Assembly: GCA_944381165.1 (NCBI GenBank)
Contig: CALWKC010000007.1
Coordinates: forward strand, 1-64,000
Length of the DNA: 64,000 bases
Direction of reading: 5' to 3'
From: an uncultured Lachnospira sp.
GTDB lineage: Bacteria > Bacillota > Clostridia > Lachnospirales > Lachnospiraceae
Part shown: piece by piece, positions 17,561 to 26,321 of the stretch
Layout of the letters: each line of letters starts with the position of its first letter
How positions within the stretch are numbered: position 1 is the first letter of the stretch
Notes under the pieces: model-generated
The model's input: the letters and a program-made list of their open reading frames with translations, nothing else
Databases searched by the model: none
What the model was told of the DNA's origin: nothing
Made by a program: the position numbers and the translations under genes

Positions 17561-18358
17561 TTACTCATCTATTTTAAGCCAGTAAGCATGGTTTAAAGGT
17601 CCGCTTCCCTTTCCCAGGTTGAGCCCGTAATTAAGCGCTCCCGAAATATATTTTTTTGCTTTTCCAATCGCCCTGGAAAGTTCAAGACCTTCAGCCAGAT
17701 TGCACGCTATTGCTGATGACAGTGTGCAGCCTGTTCCGTGCGTATTGTCGTTGTCAATACGCACGCCCTCAAACCATACCGGACTGTCATTCACATACAG
17801 CATGTCATTGGCAGTATTCAAATCATGTCCTCCCTTGATTAAAACCGCTGTTTTTCCGTCCAATTTATCATATATTAATTTTCCCGCCTCAGCCATATCG
17901 GAGCTTCCGGTAATCTTCTTTCCCGCAAGCACCTCCGCCTCAGGTATATTTGGAGTAATTACGTCAGCCAGCGGCATAAGCAGACGGGCAAGCGCCTGCT
18001 GTGCATCGTCTCTCAGCAGCTTGCTTCCGCTTGTCGACACCATAACAGTGTCGAGCACTATATTTGACGGGTGATACTTTTCCAGCTTTTCAGCAATAAC
18101 CTTTATAAGCCCGGCATTTGAAACCATTCCGATTTTTACCGCATCAGGAAATATATCCGAAAAAATACATTCGAGCTGTCTTGCCAGAAAATCTTCCGAA
18201 ACATCACTAATTCCGTATACGCCTGTCGTATTCTGGGCAGTGAGAGAAGTTACCGCACTCATTCCATACAGCTTATGCGCCGTTATTGTTTTTAAATCAG
18301 CCTGTATCCCTGCTCCACCGCTGCAATCGCTTCCCGCAATAGTCAAAACCTTTTTCAT
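17561..18358 (-). CDS. thiD: Hydroxymethylpyrimidine/phosphomethylpyrimidine (or pyridoxal) kinase
   Basis: 265 residues of the ribokinase-like family. ThiD phosphorylates hydroxymethylpyrimidine and its phosphate for thiamine synthesis; close relatives phosphorylate pyridoxal or pyridoxine. The N-terminal GSDCSGGAGIQADLK and the C-terminal anion-hole motif near DNTHGTGCTLSSAIA with the catalytic aspartate region are typical. It stands alone, with no thiamine riboswitch seen in 18359-18420 and no other thiamine genes nearby, so a salvage role (HMP or B6) is likely. Confidence 0.85.
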   Translation of the reverse strand: MKKVLTIAGSDCSGGAGIQADLKTITAHKLYGMSAVTSLTAQNTTGVYGISDVSEDFLARQLECIFSDIFPDAVKIGMVSNAGLIKVIAEKLEKYHPSNIVLDTVMVSTSGSKLLRDDAQQALARLLMPLADVITPNIPEAEVLAGKKITGSSDMAEAGKLIYDKLDGKTAVLIKGGHDLNTANDMLYVNDSPVWFEGVRIDNDNTHGTGCTLSSAIACNLAEGLELSRAIGKAKKYISGALNYGLNLGKGSGPLNHAYWLKIDE

Positions 18359-18470
18359 AAATTAATATAGCCTCCGTTTCTGCGCATCCTTAGCGGAGCG
18401 TTTTTTTATCACAGAAAAGTCAATACTTTGATACGTTAATACAACAAGGACTTTCCTGTTATATAAAACA

Positions 18471-18503
18471 AAAAGCGATAAAGCTACATGCTCTATCGCT
18501 TTT
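18471..18503 (-). terminator. Terminator of tRNA-Leu(AAG)
   Basis: Minus strand stem AGCGATAGAGC/GCTTTATCGCT followed by TTTTTG, directly after the tRNA. The T-rich flank on the other side makes it usable in both directions. Confidence 0.75.
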
Positions 18504-18510
18504 TCTTTAG

Positions 18511-18595
18511 TGCAGTCGGCGGGACTTGAACCCGCACCCAAGCAATATGGACTAGATCCTTAGTCTAGCGCGTATGCCAATTCCGCCACGACTGC
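18511..18595 (-). tRNA. tRNA-Leu (anticodon AAG)
   Basis: 85-nt class II tRNA. Acceptor arms GCAGTCG/CGACTGC with discriminator A, D-arm with TGGCATACGC, anticodon stem CTAGA/TCTAG with loop CTAAGGA (anticodon AAG, reading CUN once modified), a long variable arm and T-loop GGTTCAAGTCC. CCA is not encoded. Long variable arm and discriminator A fit leucine. Confidence 0.93.
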
Positions 18596-18630
18596 TCATG
18601 TTTTATTTGCTGTAACCACAGCGCTTAATT

Positions 18631-18659
18631 ATAATAGCATCGTACCAGATATTTGTCAA
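18631..18659 (-). promoter_or_regulatory. Promoter of tRNA-Leu(AAG)
   Basis: Minus strand TTGACA (18654-18659), 17-bp spacer, TATTAT (18631-18636), about 35 bp before the tRNA 5' end: a near-ideal sigma-A promoter. Confidence 0.75.
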
Positions 18660-18754
18660 CAACTTTTTTCAACTTTTTTTGCAATATTTGTAACAGTTCT
18701 GCCATAAGCTGTATGACAGGCAAATCATACCTGCATGAATTTGCCTGTTGCATT

Positions 18755-18806
18755 TAAAAACCTGTTCCCGCATGATTTAACTTCTTCACATCATACAGGA
18801 ACAGGT
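18755..18806 (-). terminator. Terminator after the chemoreceptor gene
   Basis: Minus strand arms ACCTGTTCC and GGAACAGGT (18760-18806) with an inner TATGAT/ATCATG pairing, followed by TTTTTA. A second inverted repeat ACAGGCAAAT/ATTTGCCTGT lies at 18716-18748. Confidence 0.7.
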
Positions 18807-18831
18807 ATATTTTATTACATGTTATTATTTT

Positions 18832-20523
18832 TTATGAAAGAATGAATTTTTCTACAATCTTTCTTAAGTTTTCAGCACACTCGTTGCATTCCGAAACTAT
18901 CTTGTGTGTATCCGCGGTCTTTTCTGCCATGTTGCTGGTCTTTTCCGCTATATCAGAAACGCCGATTGCAGATTCGCCGATTGTATCGTTAATTCCGCTG
19001 ATTGCCTGAGCAATAGCTTCGATAGCTTCAGAGAGCTGCAGCATTGAATCCTTTACGCCGTTCATGCTGGATTTAAATGTATCAGCATCCACCTGATACT
19101 GGTCTCCCACCTGCTCAAATTCCTTGTAATCACTAAGTACTGTAGTTTCAAGGAAGGTTGTAGTCTCCTTAAGACAGTCTGCCATATTGGCAACCGCTTC
19201 GTTTACCGCCTTTACAATCTCACTTATATCAGCAATAGCGCTTGACGTCTGATCAGCCAGACTTCCTATTTCAGAGGCAACAACCGCAAAACCTTTTCCT
19301 GCCTCGCCCGCTCTGGCAGCCTCAATGCTGGCATTTAAAGCCAGAAGGCTTGTCTGCGATGAAATCTCCATGATAGTACCTGTAAGAGCATTAATCTGTT
19401 CAACTGCTCTCGAGCCCTCAATAGCCTGATCAGCTTTAACCTTAACGCTGTTATACATCTCCATGGTTCTTGCACTCGCCTGAACAGTCTTATCACGAAG
19501 GCTTCTGGCACGCTGCATTACCTCCTGAGAGGTGCCAGCTCCCTGCTCAGCCAAAGAATTGATAGCTTCAGCTCCCTCTTTCATATTGCCGACATTTTCA
19601 TTGATATGTATAGTCGTAGCCGAGGTCTCCTCCATACCTGCCGCAAGCTGCTGGCTTGTAGCAGAGTTATCTGAACACATATTATTGACCGTATCTACAA
19701 CATCCTGAAGGCTGTCAACATTTCCCTCAATCTGTCTGCTCGCCTCGTCAATCTGTATCACCATACTCTTTAAATTAGTGAGCATAGTGCGCACCTCACG
19801 AGCCATAACTCCGGTTTCGTCTTTTCTTGTACAAAGCTTCTCGCCCTTTTCATTCTGCCTGAAATCGAGCTGTGCCGTATCTCCTATAATAGCAGTAATC
19901 AGCTTAATCGGATTGCAGATAAACCTGCTTACTATATATCCAAGAGCCACACATATAAGCAGTATCGGAAGAGAAATTAATATCATCTGCAAAATCATTG
20001 TGTTAATTGGCTGCATAACATCATTCCTGTCCGCTGAAATGGCAACAATCATATTGTCTGATGTGATTGCATAGCCCGCATATTTAATATCACCGTTAAA
20101 ATCATATTCAACCACCTTGTTCTCAGGCTTCTGACCATCAGCAAGCTGACTCACCACTCCATTGATTACGGCATTTTCCACAGGCTGACCTATTTTGTCA
20201 GCGGTAGGATGATACAGCATTGTTCCATCCTCATCAACCAGATAAGCATATGCCGAATCCACACCCTTCATTGTAATTCCCTGCATAACATTAGCATATT
20301 CTTCATCGTCTGCGATCTGCTCCGGGATATTGTCAATAGTGCGCGCTCCGTCTTCTGCAACTGTTAATATATACTCCGATGTAAGGTCCGAAACCACCGT
20401 GCTCGATTTAATTGCCGCGCCTATCAGATTTCCTATTCCCGCAAACAGCGCTACTGCAATAGTGAGCAATATAACTTTTGTTGAAATTGAATGAATAGCC
20501 GAAACTTTTTCTCTTTTTTCCAT
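18832..20523 (-). CDS. Methyl-accepting chemotaxis protein with extracellular Cache-type sensor
   Basis: 563 residues. First membrane span about 13-35, extracellular sensor about 36-175 with Cache-like [21 protein letters not shown], second span about 178-200, HAMP linker, then a long coiled-coil signalling domain. The hairpin tip [19 protein letters not shown] is the kinase-contact motif of chemoreceptors. It signals ligand binding to CheA/CheW, so the host is probably motile or has a chemotaxis-like pathway. No other core che genes are present except the CheX-like/receiver fusion encoded 175 bp upstream, a likely partner. Ligand unknown. Confidence 0.92.
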   Translation of the reverse strand: MEKREKVSAIHSISTKVILLTIAVALFAGIGNLIGAAIKSSTVVSDLTSEYILTVAEDGARTIDNIPEQIADDEEYANVMQGITMKGVDSAYAYLVDEDGTMLYHPTADKIGQPVENAVINGVVSQLADGQKPENKVVEYDFNGDIKYAGYAITSDNMIVAISADRNDVMQPINTMILQMILISLPILLICVALGYIVSRFICNPIKLITAIIGDTAQLDFRQNEKGEKLCTRKDETGVMAREVRTMLTNLKSMVIQIDEASRQIEGNVDSLQDVVDTVNNMCSDNSATSQQLAAGMEETSATTIHINENVGNMKEGAEAINSLAEQGAGTSQEVMQRARSLRDKTVQASARTMEMYNSVKVKADQAIEGSRAVEQINALTGTIMEISSQTSLLALNASIEAARAGEAGKGFAVVASEIGSLADQTSSAIADISEIVKAVNEAVANMADCLKETTTFLETTVLSDYKEFEQVGDQYQVDADTFKSSMNGVKDSMLQLSEAIEAIAQAISGINDTIGESAIGVSDIAEKTSNMAEKTADTHKIVSECNECAENLRKIVEKFILS

Positions 20524-20698
20524 AAATTAATAGCCCTTTAAACCACAAACGACATAAACAATCGTGGTTATTCCTTTCCTTAGTGTGTTATCTATATCCT
20601 TTAACCCCCGTTGTTTCCGATTGCACGGAATGTTTCCAAATATCTGTGACATTTTTTGATTTTATAAATATGTGCAACCTCTGTTTATTTTTTAAATT

Positions 20699-22006
20699 TT
20701 ATTTCGATACAAGCTCCTCAACCGCCTTGACAACCTCATCTTTATCAAACGGTTTAGTGATAAACTTCTCAGCGCCTATTTTCAGAGCCTCAATCACCTT
20801 ATTCTGCTGTCCTGCCGCAGTTATCATAACCGCCTTTGCGTCCTCGTCATAATCTTTAATCTGCCTTAAAGCCTCTGTTCCATCCATATTAGGCATTGTA
20901 ATATCCAATGTAATCACATCAGGGCTCAACTGCTTATAAGCAAGCACTCCCTCCATACCGTCAGAAGCCTCTCCTACCACCGCAAAACCTGCATCCTCTA
21001 AAATAGTTCTAAGCATCTTTCTGGACATACCGGAATCATCAACAATCACCACCGTTCCCTTAGAGCTGCCATCGTCAAAAATTGCAGAATTCATACGCAT
21101 CTTGCGGATTATCGGCATACTTCCGAGCTCTACATCACTGTCAACCGCAATATATAAATCAATCTCCTCATCATCTATGTATATAGGGAAAACATATGCT
21201 TTTCCCTTTGCGACCTGATTTTCATATGCAACCTGAGGAAGTATCTCCAGCTGTATCCCCTTCTTCGCCATTGCCGTAGCGAACAGTCCGCTTATACAGT
21301 TTACAAATTCTCCTACTGCGTCATAGACCTCAATCCCCGTAGAACTGAAATGTTCTCCCGTATAGCCCTCCGCAACCCTGACAAACGTATTGTTTATTTC
21401 CTTCATGGCAAATCCGATACAGAAATCGTGCTCGCCCTTGCTTTTCTGAGCCGCCAGACATCTGTACTCAAGCTGCTCAATACTCTTAACCGCCTCAAAA
21501 TAAAAATCAGTACTCACGAAACGTGTTATGTTTCTAAGAACAAGACTTACTATACCTGTCAAATACGGCTCTGTCCCCTTTGTAAACGCAGACACAAAGC
21601 CGTCAATATCGTCTTTTTTAAGCGCATCCATCTGTTCGCTGTCAAGACCTGATTCTCTTTGAAAACTTTCGAGATAACCGTCAATCTTGGAAATTTTAAT
21701 ACTGCTGTTTTCAACGAGCACCTGCAAAAACTGCATATACGGATTCCCCTGCTTATCGAGCAGCTCCGCAATCTGTTTCTCGGAAAGATACCCTTTTTCA
21801 ACAGCAATATCTCCAAACCGCTTATCCTCCTGCTGTTGTATTCTGTTAATTTCATCTGCCTGTTCCTGCGTAATAAGCTTTTCTGCAACTGCTATAACGC
21901 CCAGTTTTACACGTATCTGAGACTGTACCCCCAATATTTTTTTCAATGTCTCCTTATCCAGAGCATTTTCTTTTACAAGATACTTCCCAAATAACTGCCC
22001 AAACAT
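20699..22006 (-). CDS. CheX/CheC-like phosphatase fused to a CheY-type receiver
   Basis: 435 residues in three parts. Residues 1-90 resemble the small helical domain of GspE/MshE N-termini (KLGVIAVAEKLITQEQADEI, then FGDIAVEKGYLSEKQIAELL). Residues about 150-300 carry two CheX/CheC-like motifs, MKEINNTFVRVAEG and VGEFVNCISGLFA, as in phosphatases that dephosphorylate CheY. Residues 315-435 are a complete receiver: VVIVDDSGMSRKML, the phosphorylation site in VITLDITMPNMDG, TAAG, and FITKPF with the conserved lysine. Joining the signal carrier to a presumed phosphatase suggests self-timed signalling. Encoded upstream of the chemoreceptor. Confidence 0.75.
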   Translation of the reverse strand: MFGQLFGKYLVKENALDKETLKKILGVQSQIRVKLGVIAVAEKLITQEQADEINRIQQQEDKRFGDIAVEKGYLSEKQIAELLDKQGNPYMQFLQVLVENSSIKISKIDGYLESFQRESGLDSEQMDALKKDDIDGFVSAFTKGTEPYLTGIVSLVLRNITRFVSTDFYFEAVKSIEQLEYRCLAAQKSKGEHDFCIGFAMKEINNTFVRVAEGYTGEHFSSTGIEVYDAVGEFVNCISGLFATAMAKKGIQLEILPQVAYENQVAKGKAYVFPIYIDDEEIDLYIAVDSDVELGSMPIIRKMRMNSAIFDDGSSKGTVVIVDDSGMSRKMLRTILEDAGFAVVGEASDGMEGVLAYKQLSPDVITLDITMPNMDGTEALRQIKDYDEDAKAVMITAAGQQNKVIEALKIGAEKFITKPFDKDEVVKAVEELVSK

Positions 22007-22054
22007 AATACCTCTCCTTAAGCTTATATAAAGAATTTAAGTATGTATAGTATA

Positions 22055-22083
22055 ATAATACTTCATAGTTGAGCGGTTTGCAA
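22055..22083 (-). promoter_or_regulatory. Promoter of the CheX-like/receiver gene
   Basis: Minus strand TTGCAA (22078-22083), 17-bp spacer, TATTAT (22055-22060), about 50 bp before the start codon. Confidence 0.55.
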
Positions 22084-22141
22084 GCGCGGCTTGCTTTTTT
22101 CTTACGCTCCTTTTAAGCTCCCGATCCACTGTCCGGCAACG

Positions 22142-22172
22142 AAAAAAGCCCTGAATCCGCCGGATTCAGAGC
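22142..22172 (-). terminator. Terminator of tRNA-Leu(CAG)
   Basis: Minus strand stem GCTCTGAATCC/GGATTCAGGGC with a 3-nt loop followed by six T residues. Confidence 0.8.
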
Positions 22173-22192
22173 CTATAAAACAAAATTAATAA

Positions 22193-22275
22193 TGCGGAAG
22201 ATGGGACTTGAACCCACACGTGGTGACCCACACAAGAACCTGAATCTTGCTCGTCTGCCATTCCGACACTTCCGC
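22193..22275 (-). tRNA. tRNA-Leu (anticodon CAG)
   Basis: 83-nt class II tRNA. Acceptor arms GCGGAAG/CTTCCGC with discriminator A, anticodon stem CAAGA/TCTTG with loop TTCAGGT (anticodon CAG), long variable arm and T-loop GGTTCAAGTCC. CCA is not encoded. Reads the CUG leucine codon. Confidence 0.93.
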
Positions 22276-22362
22276 ACAAAAATATAATTATACACGTCGT
22301 GATGCACATAATATATGTATGTTTAAAACATCCAATATATACGGCATCGCAACACGCATAGT

Positions 22363-22391
22363 ATTGTATAACATATATTTTTCTTTGTCAA
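22363..22391 (-). promoter_or_regulatory. Promoter of tRNA-Leu(CAG)
   Basis: Minus strand TTGACA (22386-22391), 17-bp spacer, TACAAT (22363-22368), giving a leader of roughly 80 nt before the tRNA. Confidence 0.7.
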
Positions 22392-22452
22392 GTTTTAAAA
22401 TCAGTTTGAATTTTGTGCAATTTTATCTGTAAAATTGTATTATTAGTCTTAC

Positions 22453-22986
22453 CTATAAGCTCCTTCCAAGCTGATATGCCTTTTCCGGATAACCGGAATG
22501 ACGCGTCAAAGAAGGCGTTCCGCATCCGCGTCCGAGAATAATTCCCCTATCGTCAAAATTAAGATATTTTACCAGCGTCCTGTAATGCGACAGCAGCGCT
22601 TCAAAAGTCCAGTCATCAGAATTCCACGCCGCAGCCAGAAGCGCCGAGCTCATATTCTTTTTCTGGATACTGTTGTTAAAAGCACAAAATCTGTCTATTA
22701 ACGTTTTAAGCTGAGCAGACACACCATAATAATAAAGAGGCGTGACAAAGACCACCATGTCAGCTTCCAGAATGATCGGTCGTATAATTTCCATTTCATC
22801 CTTTTGAACACACGGTCCATCATATCCGCAGCTTACACAGCCTGTACAGACACGAATATCAGCGTGAGCAGCGTCGATAATTCTCACGCTGTGCCCCGCC
22901 TCTTTTGCTCCGCGTGCAAACTGTTCAGCAAGCATATTTGAGGAGCCGTTTTGATTTGGGCTTCCCTCAAGCATAACAATTTTCAT
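22453..22986 (-). CDS. NAD(P)H-dependent FMN reductase / flavodoxin-like oxidoreductase
   Basis: 177 residues with a flavodoxin fold. Residues 1-20 form the FMN phosphate loop (MLEGSPNQNGSSN). VTPLYYYGVSAQLKTLIDR near residue 85 is the second flavin-binding loop. A cysteine cluster (VCTGCVSCGYDGPC near 50-63) is typical of iron-sulfur-flavoprotein-like NADPH-dependent reductases and could bind an Fe-S cluster. ATG at 22986 is chosen because GGGAGG precedes it; longer frames would overlap the tetR coding end. Encoded 25 bp after tetR, so likely the regulator's target in one operon. Confidence 0.8.
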   Translation of the reverse strand: MKIVMLEGSPNQNGSSNMLAEQFARGAKEAGHSVRIIDAAHADIRVCTGCVSCGYDGPCVQKDEMEIIRPIILEADMVVFVTPLYYYGVSAQLKTLIDRFCAFNNSIQKKNMSSALLAAAWNSDDWTFEALLSHYRTLVKYLNFDDRGIILGRGCGTPSLTRHSGYPEKAYQLGRSL

Positions 22987-23011
22987 TTTCAAGTTTCCTC
23001 CCTTGTACATT

Positions 23012-23641
23012 TTATTTAAAGCTTTGCAGCAGCTTCTCCACGATAGATTTTGTAATTTCATAAATTGAAAAATATACATAATCTGCATGAGACCGTTCCA
23101 TAGCGTCACGCTGCTTTTCCGTCACAACAGTATATGGAAATACACCGAACAGAAACGGAAAAAACGCATATATAAACCCCTGAACATCTTCCTCTGTCAT
23201 TTGAGGAAAAAACTTTTTCAGACAGCATGCGACAGCCCGCATAGAACTGCCGTATACCGTTTTAAAGGCCACAAGATTTTCCATACGGCTGTTAGTTTCC
23301 ATATCATAGTGGTTCATTGACATAATTTTCAGCAGACGCTCCCTTTTCTCCAGCGTGTGCGCAAGTTCATCCGAAAAGGCGTCAACTGACATCTCATCGT
23401 GTTCGAGGAGTATAGCTTTCAAATCTTCAATCCACGCTTCATATTCCCTCTGCAACAGGGCAAGAAATATTTCCTCTTTAGTCTGAAAATAATTATATAT
23501 GGAAGTCCTTGTAAACGTTGTTTTCTTTCCTATCTCTTTGATGGTTATATCCCTAAAACTCATAGTTTCGTATAATTCAGCGCATGCATTGATAATTTCT
23601 TCTTTTCTTGAGTTTGTCAGTTCCTCCGAGCCTTTTGGCAT
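23012..23641 (-). CDS. TetR-family transcriptional regulator
   Basis: 209 residues. The N-terminal HTH covers about 10-60: IINACAELYETMSFRDITIKEIGKKTTFTRTSIYNYFQTKEEIFLALL. The C-terminal ligand domain contains several methionines and aromatics and ends in KSIVEKLLQSF. It is transcribed from a promoter overlapped by two palindromes (23713-23727 and 23750-23762), so it most likely represses itself and the flavin reductase gene that follows. The inducer is unknown. Confidence 0.9.
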   Translation of the reverse strand: MPKGSEELTNSRKEEIINACAELYETMSFRDITIKEIGKKTTFTRTSIYNYFQTKEEIFLALLQREYEAWIEDLKAILLEHDEMSVDAFSDELAHTLEKRERLLKIMSMNHYDMETNSRMENLVAFKTVYGSSMRAVACCLKKFFPQMTEEDVQGFIYAFFPFLFGVFPYTVVTEKQRDAMERSHADYVYFSIYEITKSIVEKLLQSFK

Positions 23642-23712
23642 AATTTCTCCCTTCGCCGTCTCTTACAATCCTCCGAAGACAAACCTTTATAACAATAACA
23701 GCTATTTATATT

Positions 23713-23763
23713 CTGACACTGTGTCAGCAACTGTAATATAGCACTATACTGACACGATGTCAA
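23713..23763 (-). promoter_or_regulatory. tetR promoter with two palindromic operators
   Basis: Minus strand TTGACA (23758-23763), 17-bp spacer, TATATT (23735-23740). The palindrome TGACACGATGTCA (23750-23762) covers the -35 box and CTGACACTGTGTCAG (23713-23727) lies at the expected start of transcription. Both share TGACA/TGTCA half-sites, as expected of a TetR operator pair. Confidence 0.75.
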
Positions 23764-23771
23764 TATGTCAG

Positions 23772-23828
23772 AAAAAAAACGCCCCATTTCGCCGCTCCGA
23801 AAACACGGACGCCGAAACGAGACGTTTT
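23772..23828 (-). terminator. Terminator after the PII-like gene
   Basis: Minus strand long imperfect stem (arms AACGTCTCGTTTCG and CGAAATGGGGCGTT, inner CGTCCG/CGGAGCG) followed by eight T residues. Confidence 0.65.
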
Positions 23829-23892
23829 AAATCTTTATTTTTTAGCTGCATCGCATTGAAAATATTATAGCATCTTCACCTAACGCATGATA

Positions 23893-24591
23893 TTATTCTG
23901 TAATTTCGCCCTCTATCTCTTCCATAATTCTCATACCCGCAGTGTCGGTTACAGGAAGCGAGAACACAATGCTCCTTGCCTTGCTCTCAAGCCCGGCCTT
24001 ATCCATTATTGCGCGCATGATATTATTTTTTTCTTCCTTTTTTGCCACGATAAACAGCATCTCTTTCTCAGGAACAAGAGTCACTCCCAGAAACTTTTCA
24101 GCCCTCTCTGCGCCCGTCCCTTTTGCATGGATAACTGTTCCGCCTGTCGCATGTACCTCGCGGGCAGCATCCATAACCATCTCTGTATATCCCTGATTTG
24201 CAATTACCACAAGAAGTTCATACTTTGTCTCTTTCAATACTGACTCATCTCCCTTAACAAATTCCTGTCCGCAGGTCAAATAATTGAGCGCTTTCTTTCC
24301 GCCTATGCTGCTGAGAGGAACAACGAAAGCTATACCAATCCCCGGTATATCAATTTTCATTCTGCGCTGGAGCCCCTGCTTTATTTCTTTCCATTTTGTA
24401 TCTGTTACAATTTGAAAAATAATAACTTTTTCTGCTCCCTCAAGTCCGAAATAGTCCAGAATATCACTGGCAGCAGTTCCCATGCCAACAGTAATGGCAG
24501 AAACCTCTAATCCGGACTGAACATAAAAATCCATAAATTTTTTGGTCAGATTACGATTTGTAATAGTGACCATCATATACAATTCACTCAT
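23893..24591 (-). CDS. PII-like signalling protein with two tandem PII-type halves
   Basis: 232 residues. The C-terminal half (about 128-222, from YELLVVIANQGYTEMVMDAA through HAKGTGAERAEKFLGV) looks like a PII/GlnK fold with the T-loop region near HAKGTG. The N-terminal half (LYMMVTITNRNLTKKFMDF to about 105) has the same strand-helix-strand order and appears to be a diverged copy. PII proteins sense nucleotides and 2-oxoglutarate and gate transporters or enzymes. Twelve bases separate it from the DUF1538 membrane gene upstream, its probable partner. Confidence 0.75.
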   Translation of the reverse strand: MSELYMMVTITNRNLTKKFMDFYVQSGLEVSAITVGMGTAASDILDYFGLEGAEKVIIFQIVTDTKWKEIKQGLQRRMKIDIPGIGIAFVVPLSSIGGKKALNYLTCGQEFVKGDESVLKETKYELLVVIANQGYTEMVMDAAREVHATGGTVIHAKGTGAERAEKFLGVTLVPEKEMLFIVAKKEEKNNIMRAIMDKAGLESKARSIVFSLPVTDTAGMRIMEEIEGEITE

Positions 24592-24602
24592 ATTACGGCC
24601 TC

Positions 24603-26126
24603 CTACAACTCAATAATCGCATCGTCATCCAAAGCCTCGTAAGCATATTCCACACCGGTATTGGCTGCATTCTGCTTAATCTTGTAAACCATTCCCAGTA
24701 TCTGTATGGTTATCAGCGGCGTCATCGCAACCATTGCAACCACGCCAAACGCGTCCGTCACGATATTTCCGCCAACCGCAATACATGCTCCCTGTGCGAG
24801 CGGCAGCAAAAATGTCGCTGTCATTGGTCCCGACGCAACTCCGCCCGAGTCAAACGCTATTGCGGTAAAAATTTTCGGTACAAAAAACGAAAGTCCTATT
24901 GCAATCGCATATCCCGGAATCAAAAACCACAGAATAGGTATTCTCCAGATAACTCTTATCATAGCAAGGGCAACAGACAGTGAAACTCCAAGCGAAAGAC
25001 TTATCCCCATAGCTTTTGCAGAGATTGCTCCGTCAGTCATCTCCTCAACCTGATGATTAAGCACATATACCGCAGGCTCCGCCCTTACTATAAAGTATCC
25101 GATCAGCGCACCTATCGGAACGATAACCCACTTATAATCAAGAGAAGCCAGCACATTTCCGAGATAATTTCCGGCAGGCATAAATCCTACATTGGCGCCT
25201 GTGAGGAAAAGCACAAGTCCTATATATGTGTACACAAGTCCTATTATAATTCTGGCAAGACTTCTTCCCGAAAGCTTCAGTGCAAAAATCTGAAAAAGCC
25301 CGAATACAACTATAATAGGCAGCAGTGAAACAGCAATCTCCTCTATATAAGTAGGAAGACTCTCACCAAACATTTTCCACAGTTCAACCGAATCTGCAAT
25401 CTCCGGAATTGCTGAAGCAGTATAGCTGCTCTCGGACGGCTTATAAATCATTCCCAAAATCATTACCGCCATTATAGGCCCGATAGAACACAGAGCTACA
25501 AGACCAAAACTGTCATCGGCAGCATGGTGGTCATTACGTATAGATGCAATACCTACACCTAATGCCATTATAAACGGAACTGTCATAGGTCCGGTCGTCA
25601 CTCCGCCCGAATCAAAAGCTACGGCACGAAAACTTTCCGGAACAAAAAATACAAGCGTAAAAATAATGAGATAAAAAAATGTAAGAAGCGGCGGAAGCGC
25701 TATTCCTATAAACATACGCAAAAGAGCAACCACCAGAAAAAGACCGACTCCTACTGCCACCGACAATATGAGCGTCATATTAGGTACGGACGGTACCTGA
25801 GTAGCCAACACCTGCAAATCCGGCTCCGAAATCGTGATAATCACACCCAGCACAAAGGATGTAATAACGATAAACCAGATTTTTTTACTCTGAGTCATAC
25901 AGGCTCCGACCTTTTCTCCCATAGGCGTCATGGACATCTCTGCCCCCAACGTAAAGAACATCATACCCGCCATTACAAGCACAGCTCCGACAAGGAAGCA
26001 CAATAAAATGCTCGGCGTAATAGGGGCAATGGTAAAGCTGAGAACAATAAGAATCGCAACAACAGGCATTACCGCCTTTAGTGATTCTTTCAGCTTTTCC
26101 TTAAGCTTTTCGTTTACAATTCTCAA
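24603..26126 (-). CDS. DUF1538 integral membrane protein (two repeated halves)
   Basis: About 507 residues and some 12-14 membrane spans. Two halves repeat the same signature: AFDSGGVTTGPMTVPFIMALG near the middle and AFDSGGVASGPMTATFLLPL near the C-terminus, typical of DUF1538 (PF07556). The fold is probably that of a transporter, but its substrate is not known. I prefer the TTG at 26126 because AGAGGTG lies 5 bp before it; ATG at 26144 and TTG at 26162 are alternatives. Followed at 12 bp by the PII-like gene, suggesting nucleotide- or nitrogen-sensitive control of transport. Confidence 0.75.
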   Translation of the reverse strand: MRIVNEKLKEKLKESLKAVMPVVAILIVLSFTIAPITPSILLCFLVGAVLVMAGMMFFTLGAEMSMTPMGEKVGACMTQSKKIWFIVITSFVLGVIITISEPDLQVLATQVPSVPNMTLILSVAVGVGLFLVVALLRMFIGIALPPLLTFFYLIIFTLVFFVPESFRAVAFDSGGVTTGPMTVPFIMALGVGIASIRNDHHAADDSFGLVALCSIGPIMAVMILGMIYKPSESSYTASAIPEIADSVELWKMFGESLPTYIEEIAVSLLPIIVVFGLFQIFALKLSGRSLARIIIGLVYTYIGLVLFLTGANVGFMPAGNYLGNVLASLDYKWVIVPIGALIGYFIVRAEPAVYVLNHQVEEMTDGAISAKAMGISLSLGVSLSVALAMIRVIWRIPILWFLIPGYAIAIGLSFFVPKIFTAIAFDSGGVASGPMTATFLLPLAQGACIAVGGNIVTDAFGVVAMVAMTPLITIQILGMVYKIKQNAANTGVEYAYEALDDDAIIEL

Positions 26127-26321
26127 TAAATCACCTCTATCCATTCTGTCTATAAGTTGCAAGTATCTTTATTATTATACCACAAAAAAAGAAAATCCGC
26201 CAGTGTCTCGGCACCATAATTACAAAATCAGCACGCCTGAATAAAGCATGAAATTTCATATCGTCAGCACGTCAATCACACCGTGGATTTCCTTTAACAT
26301 GGGCATCAATCAGTAATACCG

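Noticed and set aside
18359..18420. Possible TPP riboswitch before thiD
   Set aside because: The region is only about 60 bp to the next hairpin and lacks the CTGAGA and related conserved blocks.
20540..20569. AACCAC/GTGGTT repeat considered as part of a cyclic di-GMP riboswitch before the chemoreceptor
   Set aside because: None of the conserved aptamer segments could be found in 20524-20698.
22987..23109. N-terminal extension of the flavin reductase
   Set aside because: It would overlap the end of tetR by about 100 bp, and a GGGAGG site precedes the ATG at 22986.
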